DNA of 64,000 nucleotides from Megaustenia siamemsis (Eukaryota > Mollusca > Gastropoda > Stylommatophora > Ariophantidae): positions 63,816,199 to 63,880,198 of the forward strand of contig JAVIAB010000073.1 in the NCBI GenBank assembly GCA_032433765.1, read 5' to 3'. Every line of letters begins with the position of its first letter. Position 1 is the first letter of the stretch. Of this stretch, positions 55,690 through 64,000 are shown in pieces. Under the pieces are notes generated by a model, which saw nothing but the letters and a program-made list of their open reading frames with translations, had not been told where the DNA came from and did not search any database. The position numbers and the translations under genes are program-made.

Positions 55690-56460
55690 TACATTCCACC
55701 AGGGTGGCTGCATCCATCACTCCTGAATCCTGCAAGGGGTGTCCTGTTTCCTATGTCTGATTTTGCTAATGATGTCCTGGTCTGTTTTTCATAGTGGAAT
55801 GTGTTGAGCTTGGCTTTCTGGCTTCTATTTGTGCCTTTCTCAATCAGGATGACATGCAAAATGATCACTTCTGTGAATCCCAGTATACTCCATTTGCAAA
55901 TCGGTGCGAAGATGGAAGACACCAGTGCCAGGTCTATGATACTATCAGAGTCCTCTATTCGGGTGTTCATTCTGGTTGCCCTTCCATCATTCAAGCACAC
56001 TAAATCGGCAGACACCAGTGCATTCTCTAGGTCTTCTCCCTGGTTGTTGGTTATGACGTCACCCCACTGGTTATCTCTAGCATTAAAATCTCAGCAGAAA
56101 ATGGCGTTCTCCTCCTCGAACATGATGAATTCTGCCATTGCTGTGTGTACACCCTCCCATTACAGCCATACACATTTACAACCATGAAAGGAACTGGGGT
56201 CTGCACCCTGACCGAATGCACCTGCAATTCTTCACTGTCCCACGTAGACATATCAACCTCAGCTGCCACCAAGTTGTTTCGCACAATGATGGCCTGTCCA
56301 AGGGTAGTCTACTGTAGAAACAGTGAAATCCAGTGGAATTAACTATTTTATCACCAAGAAGTGTTTCTTGCAAAATCATTATATTGGCGCCACACAGTAG
56401 CTTATCAAGAATGGGTCATCGTTGTTTATGGAAGCACAGTTCCAGTATATAACACGCACA
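55690..56460 (-). pseudogene. LINE-F endonuclease
   Basis: Broken frames encode MILQETLLGDKIVNSTGFHC, PVPFMVVNVYGCNGR, a degenerate catalytic GDFNAR-like position near 56090, CLNDGRATRMNTRIEDSDSI ID and HPCVILIEKGTN-like codons at the end (GFTEVIILH frameshift). It is longer at its N-terminus than the 3640 copy. Confidence 0.7.
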
Positions 56461-57194
56461 TACTTTAGACCTAGCCTTTCGTACATCGACCATTTACACA
56501 TTCCAGCACGTTTTCCTTTTCTTGTTTTCCTACTTCGATGTTGTCGTTTAGGCTTCATCTGAAATTTCTTGTTTTTGCCGCTGAATTCAATGCTGTGGAT
56601 GGGCTAGACTCACGTGCACTCACACAGTCGCATGGTCCAGAACCCATTTCCTCATTATAGGCTGGCCAACCCCAGTTAATAAGCTCTTCGGCAGTGGTTA
56701 CACTGAGTTTTTTTATTTTTTTTTCATTTAGAAACACACATAAATGAAATCACACTTTCTTGCCCAACGAACCGGCGAAAAACACACACCATCTTGGGAT
56801 GCACCAGATACGCACTGAAGACATGTACATATATTACTATAGTAATCCAAATCCATTTCCTCACTATTAAATTACAAAAAGCTTCTTCATTCCTGATTAT
56901 TTCATGACATTCATCAACAGAAAATAATGATCGCTTTCCACCTGATGCCATTCTTTTTTAAATGTATAAAGGGCCTTAAAATCACTATTATTTTCCCCAA
57001 ACAGCTGAAAAAACTCAAAGAATAAAACCGATAGAACAGATATAATCGAGAAAAGTCATGGCAAGAAGTATTGGTTACATCCCTTAATAAATGAACAATA
57101 ATGGTCTAGATGTGCAATGAGTTAACTCATCCGTGATATCCGCTAAGAGGATTATATGTACAAGTGCACTCGTTGTTGATAGGGAAGGGGTTAA

Positions 57195-57429
57195 ATTGTC
57201 TGATGCCTTTCATATGTTTCTCTCTGTCTCTTATTCATTCCCTTCATTTCAATTTTTTTTTTTCAGTTGTAATAAGAAGTCTCCTCTTCTTTGGTAGACA
57301 ATTCCTGGCATATTATCAGTTTATTTGTATGATAAGTCTATAGAATGTATAATTTGTATAAATACCATAGCTCTGTTAAAATTATAAAAATGAAATGCTA
57401 TTAAAGAATATAATTGTGTTTTTAAATAG
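57195..57429. other. Intron spacer before the fourth IFT56 exon
   Basis: No feature recognised apart from a T run near 57250 and the acceptor region. Confidence 0.4.
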
Positions 57430-57535
57430 ATATAATGAACAGAAAAGCTCGCTTGGCATGGAACTGTATTTAAAGATGGAGACATCAGGCGAATCTTTCA
57501 GTCTTTTGCAGTTGATTGCCAATGACTGCTATAAG
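57430..57535 (+). CDS. IFT56: IFT56 (TTC26) internal exon with 1-base frameshift
   Basis: The exon begins after aaatag and reads [11 protein letters not shown] in frame. A single base then appears to be missing where a TGGGAA is expected but TGGAA is present, near 57459-57463. After that point the conserved [17 protein letters not shown] and LIANDCYK resume in the +1 frame. The exon is 106 bases. The intact family exon would be 107, which fits both splice phases. Read literally, the frame reaches TAA four codons later. The splice sites (tag acceptor, gtactt donor) and the protein on both sides are intact. A homopolymer sequencing error is the simplest explanation, and a null allele is possible. 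Confidence 0.9.
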
Positions 57536-57822
57536 GTACTTATTATAACATAGTCAACTAAGCAACAAAATAGCATTAGAAGCTTATAATTTCAGTTATG
57601 AAAGAGTTGTTAGTTTTCATCTTCTTAGTTTTGTTTGTCTCCTTATAAATTTTGTTGATTACCATTTGTAGTTTTGCTTTCCACTTCCTGCATCAACTGA
57701 ATCTATCACTCTCTCTTAGCCTCTACTGCCAACCTTTGGAAGTCACTTTTCTTGTCCCTCTCAAGATTCCCAACGAGGATGCAGGAGTTCAGTTTTCTGC
57801 ATGACTACCATTGTTTTGACAA
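57536..57822. other. No gene recognised
   Basis: Unassigned intron DNA. Confidence 0.4.
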
Positions 57823-58031
57823 GAGGTAGGGTTCGATCCCAACCGACGGCTTCCGGGTTCACCCAGCCTTTAATGGGTACAGGATTTTTTTCTGGGAAAG
57901 TAAAGCGGCACAGGCATAATACCGACCACCTTACCACAAAAATCATGTGCCGAAGTCTGTAAAATTTATGGTCACTAACACCATATTCCCTATACGCCAC
58001 TTGGCGTGACGGGGGTTCTTTACTTTTTTTT
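57823..58031 (+). mobile_element. SINE1, 5'-truncated copy
   Basis: It begins at GGTAGGGTTCGATCCCAACC, so the A box is missing and the B box is intact. It runs to GACGGGGGTTCTTTACTTTT. Imperfect TSD ACCATTGTTTTGACA / ATCGTTGTTTTGGCA flanks it (about 57806-57820 and 58038-58052). Confidence 0.82.
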
Positions 58032-58214
58032 TTTTATCGTTGTTTTGGCAGGTGTCACTTATCAATCAAGCCAGGCCAACGCTATCCCATGGGTCCAACT
58101 CAGGGGTCTATATGTCATGACTCTTCTTTCTCTCTGTGCTCAAGCTTGCTAATGTAGATGTCCCAACACAGATGCCTCTAATTGATTATATCTGAAAGAG
58201 TGGATTAATCTTCT

Positions 58215-58689
58215 AGGTTTCCTTAGCTCTCCATTAATAATGCCCACAGCACAGGATGTAAATTAATTAAGCGATTCCAGTGGATGTCCAATTTATTCTG
58301 GGTTGAAACCAAGGCAAGGTCACTGTTTGAATTGGAATCGGTTGTCTTGTTAGCAAGTTGTACCATCCTCTCACAATTCACCATGGTCAGGTCTGTTTTC
58401 TGCAAGGGCGAGTCTAAGGCTTTACCCTGGGCATTGTTATAGGGGTTGTCCAGTGCATACCCCACACATTGAAATTGCCATACAACAGTAAATTGTCTTC
58501 ATGTTTTTCTCTAGAGTCTGCTAAAAACCCCATTCTTCTGCCAATTAAGTGAGCCTTGCAGTGCATACACTTTAATGTTTCACTTTTTCTCTTTCGGAAT
58601 AATTTGAAGCCTTGCAAGTTCATGTTCTTATCCCACAATACTAATTCTAAGACATGTGGCATAGTGTCCCTAATGATTATTGCTTGACC
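58215..58689 (-). mobile_element. LINE-J endonuclease fragment
   Basis: Minus strand: QAIIIRDTMPHVLELVLWDK, LLLYGNFNV (the GDFN position), then in another frame KALDSPLQKTDLTMVNCERM, NSNSDLALVSTQNKLDIHW, NRLINLHPVLWALL. This is the EEP endonuclease of a jockey- or I-type LINE, distinct from LINE-F. A LINE-D interrupts it at 58701, and a short continuation may follow 59933. Confidence 0.7.
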
Positions 58690-58700
58690 ATAATGATTAT

Positions 58701-59922
58701 TATTCACTCTACGACTTATATGGAGGAACACATTGAAAAGCAAAAACCTTTTGTAGCTAACTTCATCGACTTCAAAAAAGCATTTGATAGTATTCATAGA
58801 GATTCTTTGTGGAAAATTCTGAAGCAATATGGCTTACCATCAAAAATCATAAATATTATCAAAGACATGTATGATGGTTACACATGTGCAGTTCGAACAG
58901 AGGAAGACTGAGCGAATGTTTCCCAATAGAAACTGGGGTTAAACAGGATGTATTTTATCGCCCTTGTTATTTGGAATTGTTATGGACTTCATAATGAAGA
59001 AATGCTGCACTGGTAATAAAGGCATCGAATGGATACAAGGAGACCATTTGGAGGACCTGGACTTTGCTGATGACATAGTTCTCATCAGCAATCAGATAAA
59101 AACGATGCAGGAAAACACAAATGAACTATCATCAATAGCCAGCAAAATTGGGCTTGAGGTCAATCATGAAAAGACTAAAGTCATGAAAATTTAATTCCAA
59201 CAAGTGACAAAATATACATGGAAAACAAACCAGTAGAAGAGATCGATCACTTCATCTATCTTGAAGTCACATTGATCGAGAAGGGGATACGAGCAAAGAA
59301 ATTAGAATCAGACTGGCTAAAGCAGCAATGTCTTTCAGAAGCCTTGAAAAGTTGTGGAAATCAAAACTCATTAGCACAAACACAAAACTTAGGCTATTCA
59401 AATCAAATGTACTATCAACCCTTACGTATGCGTGTGAAAGCTGGAAAACAACAAGAGATATAGAAACAAAGTTGAACGCATTCGAAAATAAATGTCTAAG
59501 GAAAATACTTGGTATAGAATGGAACGAATTCAAAACAAACGAGGAAATTAGAGAAATCGCCAATCAACCACTAATATCTTCAGTAATAAAGAAAAGACGA
59601 TGGTCATACGTTGGACATGTGATGAGAAGAGATAATAATCGAATAGCAAAGCAAGCCCTCATATGGGAAACAACAGGTAAAAGAAAAAGAGGAAGACCCA
59701 GGGAGACACTGAGAAGAACATTGATGAGAGAGGCAAGAGCAGCAGAATCGGCTCCCTCAATGAGATAGAACTGCTTGCACAGAACAGAGACAGATGGCGA
59801 GATTTGATAAAATATCTTTAAAAGAAAACTGCTAGAACAAAAATTCATATAGGAGAAGGTGTATCTTGGTCTAACGCCCTATGGGCCGGTACGGCTCGAA
59901 AGGTCAATAGATAGATAGATAG
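58701..59922 (+). mobile_element. LINE-D, 5'-truncated copy, clean 3' end
   Basis: TSD ATAATGATTAT lies at 58690-58700 and 59923-59933. It encodes EKQKPFVANFIDFKKAFDSI, HRDSLWKILKQYGLPSKIIN, GDHLEDLDFADDIVLISNQI K, and an uninterrupted 146-codon end: MSFRSLEKLWKSKLISTNTK, SSVIKKRRWSYVGHVMRRDN and ALIWETTGKRKRGRPRETLR. It ends GGCTCGAAAGGTCAATAGAT plus GATA. It defines the LINE-D 3' terminus. Confidence 0.93.
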
Positions 59923-59933
59923 ATAATGATTAT

Positions 59934-60789
59934 GCAAAACTGGTGTAACAGCGATAACTGCGTAAGTTCAATTTTTCTGCTGCATTTCCTTTAGGAGCAG
60001 TATACCAAAGTTGTAAACAAAGCAATCAAGAGCCGACGTTCTTAGTTATGCACTGCTGCAGTTTCATTAGCCAATATTTACATAATTTCTGTGCAGTCTC
60101 TCTACTTTCAATTCATGAAGAAGAGTTCATAAGTATAGTATGTGATTTGAATGATGGGCAAGGATTGGGTTGCAGCAACAGCCACACACAGAGATGTTGC
60201 TCCTACTCAGCAAAGCAGTGTTGAAAATCCTGAAATCCTGAAGTGGAATCACTTTCAGTTAGTCCTTTACAGATTTCAGTATGTTGTCCACTGAGCCAAA
60301 ATGACAACGTTTCAAGTGCGTTTTCAGTTTGGGAAAGCAGAAAAAAAGTCACACTCGCTGAAATATGGAGATTAGGGGGTCTATGGACTGAAATACATTT
60401 TTGAATCAAAAACTTAGAGAAACTCTTTTCATGTGGCTTTTGATACATCATGGTAGTAATACTGTTTGTCCGTTTGTCCTTGTGGCACAAGTTCCTTGGG
60501 ATCAATCACTTGACTGCCAAAAACAAATGAGCATTGATTTGATTTTAGTTTTTCATATCCTTGGTTTTTTGGAATGTGGTGAGTGAGTTATGTTTCTGTC
60601 ACTCTTGACTTTGTTTCAAAATTGTATTTCCATTTCTTCATGTTTTTGAAGCACAGCATTTGTTTGTGTCATCCTTTCTCAATCTAATGGTTTTTGTCAA
60701 ACATCTCATCTCACAAACTGTGCTCTTTCTCCCTTGTGTCTTGCATAAAGACCATGTATGACAGTGATAACAAAGAGATAGTGATAATA
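59934..60789. other. No gene recognised
   Basis: AT-rich intron. A frame at 60203-60505 minus has no recognisable features. Confidence 0.45.
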
Positions 60790-60791
60790 TA

Positions 60792-60862
<71 letters not shown>
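60790..60862. repeat. (AT)n microsatellite
   Basis: About 36 uninterrupted AT dinucleotides. Confidence 0.97.
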
Positions 60863-60867
<5 letters not shown>

Positions 60868-60914
60868 TGTTTAGTTGCCATTTTAATGTTTGTGTTTTAG
60901 AGTATTTGATTGTA

Positions 60915-61080
60915 CTATCTATCTTTCTTTTGTCCTTTCAAGCTGAAGATGAAGGCAAATAGGACAGAATTTTATACTCTGTGTCTGACAATCTTTGCTA
61001 TTAAACATCAGACTTTGCATAGAACCCTCATTGTATCTCTCTACAAATCCCCATAGATTACACTACTGTTCACTTTAAAC
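60915..61080 (-). mobile_element. LINE-D3 3'-end fragment
   Basis: On the minus strand it ends TTGAAAGGACAAAAGAAAGA TAGATAG and matches 35594-35760 in order (AGAGTATAAAATTCTGTCCT, then GGGTTCTATGCAAAGTCTGA). No coding frame remains. Confidence 0.65.
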
Positions 61081-61368
61081 TGTTGATACAGCCAGTCTTT
61101 GAATGAATGTTATCCATTATAAACAACTTTGTCTCCTAGTTTATATTTTCAGTGGTTTTTTTTATATATTTAGTACAGTCAATTTCAGCATACGCAATTG
61201 TGTACTTTTGTCATATTTTTTTCTTTTCAGTAATAATGTACATAACATATTTAAATGATTAAAATAACTTTTGTGCATAATCTTTTCTATAGTTTGAGAT
61301 TGAATTTGTCTTACACCGCTAATCAGATGTTGATGAAATTAATGAATAATGTCCTGGTTGTGACACAG

Positions 61369-61502
61369 ATGGGCCAGTTTTTCTATTCTGCAAAGGCTTT
61401 TGATGTGCTGGAGAGACTGGATCCCAATCCAGAATATTGGGAAGGCAAAAGAGGAGCATGTGTTGGCGTGTTTCAGCTTATCATTGCTGGCAGTGAACAG
61501 AG
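61369..61502 (+). CDS. IFT56: IFT56 (TTC26) internal exon, last in window
   Basis: This 134-base exon (44 codons plus two bases) starts at ATGGGCCAG after an acacag acceptor. It encodes [36 protein letters not shown] and LIIAGSEQ, the most conserved C-terminal part of IFT56. The donor is gtaagt and the last codon (AG plus one base) is split. The leading ATG is an internal methionine, not a start. Open reading upstream of 61369 is intronic. The final exon or exons, expected to encode roughly 40 more residues, lie beyond this donor and were not found before 64000. Confidence 0.95.
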
Positions 61503-62440
61503 GTAAGTTTTACAGTTATTTTAGGCATTTTTCAATTAATATAATTATTTTTTTCTTTTGAATCTGATAATAGTCATATTTTGCATGACTTTGAACTGTA
61601 ATCAGATGAAAAGCTATTTGAAATATTTAACATTTTCCTGAATAATCATGTGAAAGAATGTCCCTGGAGAAATTGTGATATATAAAAAGTCACCAGGGGA
61701 ATATTTTCTAGCTCGTTACGCTACGCTACAGGACCATAACATCACAGGAGCCTAAATGCCTTCTTTCACAGCACAGTAAGGTCACATGCTGATTGACCCA
61801 TTACTAGTGGTGACCGTCAGCTAGCCCTGCTGCTAACGTTACAATGGTGATGGCGCTGTCTCTGAATAAGACCACTGGGTGACGTTGTTTACCACCACTG
61901 TCTCTCGTGTTCAAGTGGGTGAATGGCGATTCCCACACACACGTCGCCTGTGGCATTGTTCTCGTGACACTTGGATACTCGTTCCGACTCTGACCACTGG
62001 CCTGGGAAATTGACACATCTACACCAGTGTCCTGTGGTTAATTTTAGTACTTCGCTTTAGTTTGTGCCCGCAACATTTTCCCAAGTTCTTACTCTGCCAG
62101 GCGTGATCAGCTCACTGTTAGAAACACAACACTGCACTAGGTTGAGGCGAACACACAAGACTTTAATCTGACATAACAATTGGCGCCTAGTTACAACATA
62201 TGTACACATAATTACATGACCAACAGTTCTCTCTCGCACGGTCCGTCACACTTCACAGTAGCAATATTACTTGCCACTAGTCCCTAGGCTCTCACACAAC
62301 TTAAAACTCCTAACCTCAGTTTTGTTGGGAACTGTTCCCCATTGAACAATTCCCTAATATCTACTTCTATGCCAATCTATCTTCTCATGTCGCTCGACTC
62401 TAGTTCTGTTAGACTTAGCTAAGATTGTTCTCTTAAGCAC
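61503..62440. other. No gene recognised after the last IFT56 exon
   Basis: From about 61690 the DNA is less AT-rich, with many short frames on the minus strand (for example 61804-62016). Segment 61690-62880 could be a decayed transposon or solo LTR, but I found no paired ends. Confidence 0.35.
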
Positions 62441-62612
62441 TACTTGCTAGCTTGGGCAATCGTCGCCCCTATCTAGCCCTAGGTGTGTAACTTCTCTCTC
62501 TAAAAGAACTTACTTGCTAGCTTGGGCCATTGTCAGCCCCTATGGGCTAACCACATAGCGTTGTCGCCCCTACCTAATCCTAGGTGTGTGACTTCTTTCT
62601 CTAAGAACTTCT
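62441..62612. repeat. Imperfect direct duplication, about 70-100 bases
   Basis: TACTTGCTAGCTTGGGC, GTCGCCCCTA, CCTAGGTGTGT and ACTTCTCTCTCTAA occur twice in the same order (62442-62509 and 62510-62612). The second copy carries a 35-base insertion. Confidence 0.75.
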
Positions 62613-62924
62613 AGTTTCTTTGTGTCTTGTCTTCAAATACCCCTCCTATCGTCCAATCAAAAACTACTTCCTCCTCTTTTCACCAATCAACTCAACCCAC
62701 GTCTGTTTACTTATCTCACTATACCCTCTCACTTATCTCATACTTCACATATCTTCCCAACCTCTTGTGGACTCCCCACTTATGGCTACCTTCTCTCCTG
62801 TTCTGAGAATCACGTTTCAACTACTTTCCTCCATCTCTCGTGGTCTCCCCCCACTCAAGGCTACAGGAAATAGTATATGTATTTCAGAAAAGAGAATATG
62901 AAAACATAAGAAATTATATTTTCT
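62613..62924. other. No gene recognised
   Basis: Pyrimidine-rich + strand, unassigned. Confidence 0.35.
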
Positions 62925-63620
62925 TCTTCATCTTCTTTCCTTGTTCATTTACCTTTAAGCTTTAAGAGAAGAAATAGTTTATGGTCTCTTGCTCTTTAGT
63001 TCGCTTTTTGTGCAATGATGTTTCCAAGTATTTCTATTATTCTGTCTGTCCATCTTTTATGAGGACATGTTCTCAGTCTATTGTTTTCACAGTATTTTTG
63101 ACAGCTGTATCGATTATGCTTAGTTGTTTCTGTCTCGATGCATGAACAAACAGTTTATTTTGTTGACCTTTATATTTCACTGCAAGTGCCTTCTTAGTTC
63201 TTTACCTCTAAGTGCAGTTGCCACATGATGTGCGATTCAAAATATTTATGTGCACACGCGCGCACACACACACACACACACTTTTTGACACTACTACATG
63301 ATTTGTTGAATGGCAGTGATTTGTATCCATTTGGCCATATGTCTACCATTTATCTTCTTTTAAAGAAATTTTAAAACCAAGTGTGGCATTGATAACTCAA
63401 TGTTGAGATGAAGATTGCGTACAAGAGTGCTTTCATTAAAATTATAATTTATTTGTAATTTAATTAATTTGTAATTTTTTGTCAGCCAATAATGATGTCA
63501 TTTGCCTAATAGTCTTAGTGCAACTTGAGCCTATTTCCACTACTTATTTGCTGTCTAATTTCACAATGTTCTGTATTCCTCTGACAATATTCATTGCTTC
63601 AATTTCTTCTTTTTATGCAT
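62925..63620 (-). mobile_element. LINE-E relative, degenerate 3' fragment
   Basis: Minus strand: PHKRWTDRIIEILGNIIAQ and RARDHKLFLLLKLKG near 62940-63070 match the LINE-E C-terminus (RWVDGILEALGNKTAAEANR). A GAAGAAGAA-like run at 62920-62935 is the tail. Upstream, decayed VALRLLGK and NESTLVRNLHLN codons follow to about 63610. A CA-repeat tract lies at 63257-63280. Confidence 0.6.
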
Positions 63621-63629
63621 ACACCTCTC

Positions 63630-64000
63630 ATCATCATTGAGTGCCGTCTCCGCAACGAAGGTTGGCTACCATGGAGCGCCATTCTGCTCTATCTCTTGGT
63701 CTGCCTCTGCCTCTTTTACCTTGTATTTTCCCCTCCAGGATCACTTTCAGTAGGCTGTTGTGTCTTTTAACATGGCCTAAGAATCGCATTTGTCTTGTTC
63801 TAATTGTGTTCAGAAGTTCTCTTTTCATTTTTAGTTGTTTTAAGACTTTGTCATTTGTTTTCTTTTCCTTCCATCCAATTCTACCTATTCTTCTATATAT
63901 CCACATTTCAAAGGCTTCAATTCTCTGTTCTGTTTTCTTGTCTAATGTCCATGTTTCAGCACCATATAGGAATATTGAGAAGATGTAACATTTTGCTATT
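63630..64000 (-). mobile_element. LINE-A 3' portion, runs off the window
   Basis: Minus strand: WIYRRIGRIGWKEKKTNDKV, FLGHVKRHNSLLKVILEGKI and MVANLRCGDGTQ, tail CATCATCATTGAG. Compared with 41365-42013 it lacks about 70 bases between RGRGRPR and DRAEWRS, joined at a shared CTTG. The coding frame happens to be preserved across the deletion. Confidence 0.9.

Larger units (their letters stand above)
53782..56814 (-). mobile_element. LINE-F copy lacking RNase H
   Basis: TSD CTGAAGACAT (plus-strand reading) lies at 53772-53781 and 56815-56824. On the minus strand it has the 5' region (KLSVTTAEELINWGWPAYNE), endonuclease, RT with AIDLEDAYNRAPFEYLKHML, GLPQGSPLSLVLFNVYT, the catalytic TFADDILVYQQGRD and YLGVKFDRSLCF. 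It then jumps from the RT end (about 53890) to the last 70 bases of the element. The RNase H present in the other two copies is deleted. Confidence 0.9.
53103..57190 (-). mobile_element. piggyBac-type non-autonomous transposon hosting LINE-F
   Basis: TTAA occurs at both ends (53099-53102 and 57191-57194). Inverted repeats of 13 bases: left CTCCTTCACTACC, right (reverse complement) CCCCTTCCCTATC. Without the LINE-F (53782-56814) it is about 1.05 kb. The minus strand begins with a short ORF start, MASGGKRSLFSVDECHEIIR NEE, like a piggyBac transposase N-terminus, and after the LINE-F an acidic MSSEEELDI. The catalytic core is absent. Confidence 0.75.

Noticed and set aside
57430..57535. Frameshift explained by a different splice site
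   Set aside because: Conserved residues flank the join within the exon on both sides, so no alternative acceptor or donor can restore both halves.
61255..61506. An IFT56 isoform starting at 61255
   Set aside because: The upstream part is intronic and unlike the family. The exon boundary at 61369 fits the phase of the previous exon exactly.
62041..62880. Solo LTR on the minus strand
   Set aside because: A polyadenylation-like ATTAAA and some LTR-style composition are visible, but no TG...CA ends, TSD, primer-binding site or second copy could be found.

Overview
This is a window of animal nuclear DNA: AT-rich, intron-dominated and packed with retrotransposons. The only host gene I can identify with certainty is IFT56 (TTC26), the intraflagellar-transport TPR protein. 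It lies on the + strand as five consecutive coding exons at 8055-8143, 21584-21667, 44284-44353, 57430-57535 and 61369-61502. Its first exons lie upstream of the window (I found none in 1-8054) and its last exons lie beyond 61502. The splice phases agree exon to exon. The encoded stretch is very close to vertebrate IFT56, and one exon carries a 1-base frameshift. The mobile-element mix (RTE-like LINEs, an RNase-H LINE, tRNA-derived SINEs, Tc1/mariner and piggyBac remnants) suits a marine invertebrate. A lophotrochozoan such as a mollusc is my guess, but the sequence does not prove it.

Almost everything else is mobile DNA in the introns. I use local labels. LINE-A ends in (ATG)n and has the RT motif YADDTVLLAE. 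LINE-B and B' also end in (ATG)n, with YADDTVLIAE. LINE-C ends in (GAA)n, with FADDIALLS. LINE-D (variants D2, D3) ends in (GATA)n, with FADDIVLIS. LINE-E ends in GAA-rich DNA, with FADDQALIHE and MTGNSLRD. LINE-F has EN, RT and RNase H and an ATAACTC-type tail. H and J are minor families. SINE1 is tRNA-derived with a good B box, SINE2 is a second tRNA-like SINE, and SINE3 borrows the 3' end of LINE-D. R1 is a retroposed repeat with an ATAACC-type tail. Many insertions have target-site duplications (TSDs) readable by eye, so the order of events can be reconstructed.

Layout. 1-8 kb: R1 and SINE1, then LINE-A split by LINE-F, which is itself split by R1 and SINE2. 8-21.5 kb: IFT56 exon, D-, B-, then a stack of piggyBac, LINE-E and LINE-C. 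That LINE-C is split by a complete Tc1/mariner-like transposon, whose transposase gene is split by a LINE-B. Next come a minisatellite with a large hairpin and a LINE-E fragment beside the second exon. 21.6-28.9 kb: a LINE-D2 carrying SINE1, D-, A- and E+ insertions, then LINE-F and LINE-H. 29-33 kb: sparse, with two SINE3 copies. 33-49.9 kb: A-in-B, a B'/C/D complex, R1 in SINE1, A-in-C, and an exon at 44.3 kb. 51-57 kb: a mariner remnant, and a piggyBac-type element hosting a LINE-F. 57-64 kb: two exons, D-in-J, a long (AT)n tract, and E and A remnants.

No rRNA, genuine tRNA, CRISPR, phage or prokaryotic operon structure is present. Most long open frames are antisense shadows of LINE RT sequence. 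The least explained item is the R1 copy at 2350-3563, which carries a two-unit cysteine-rich coding segment that other R1 copies lack.
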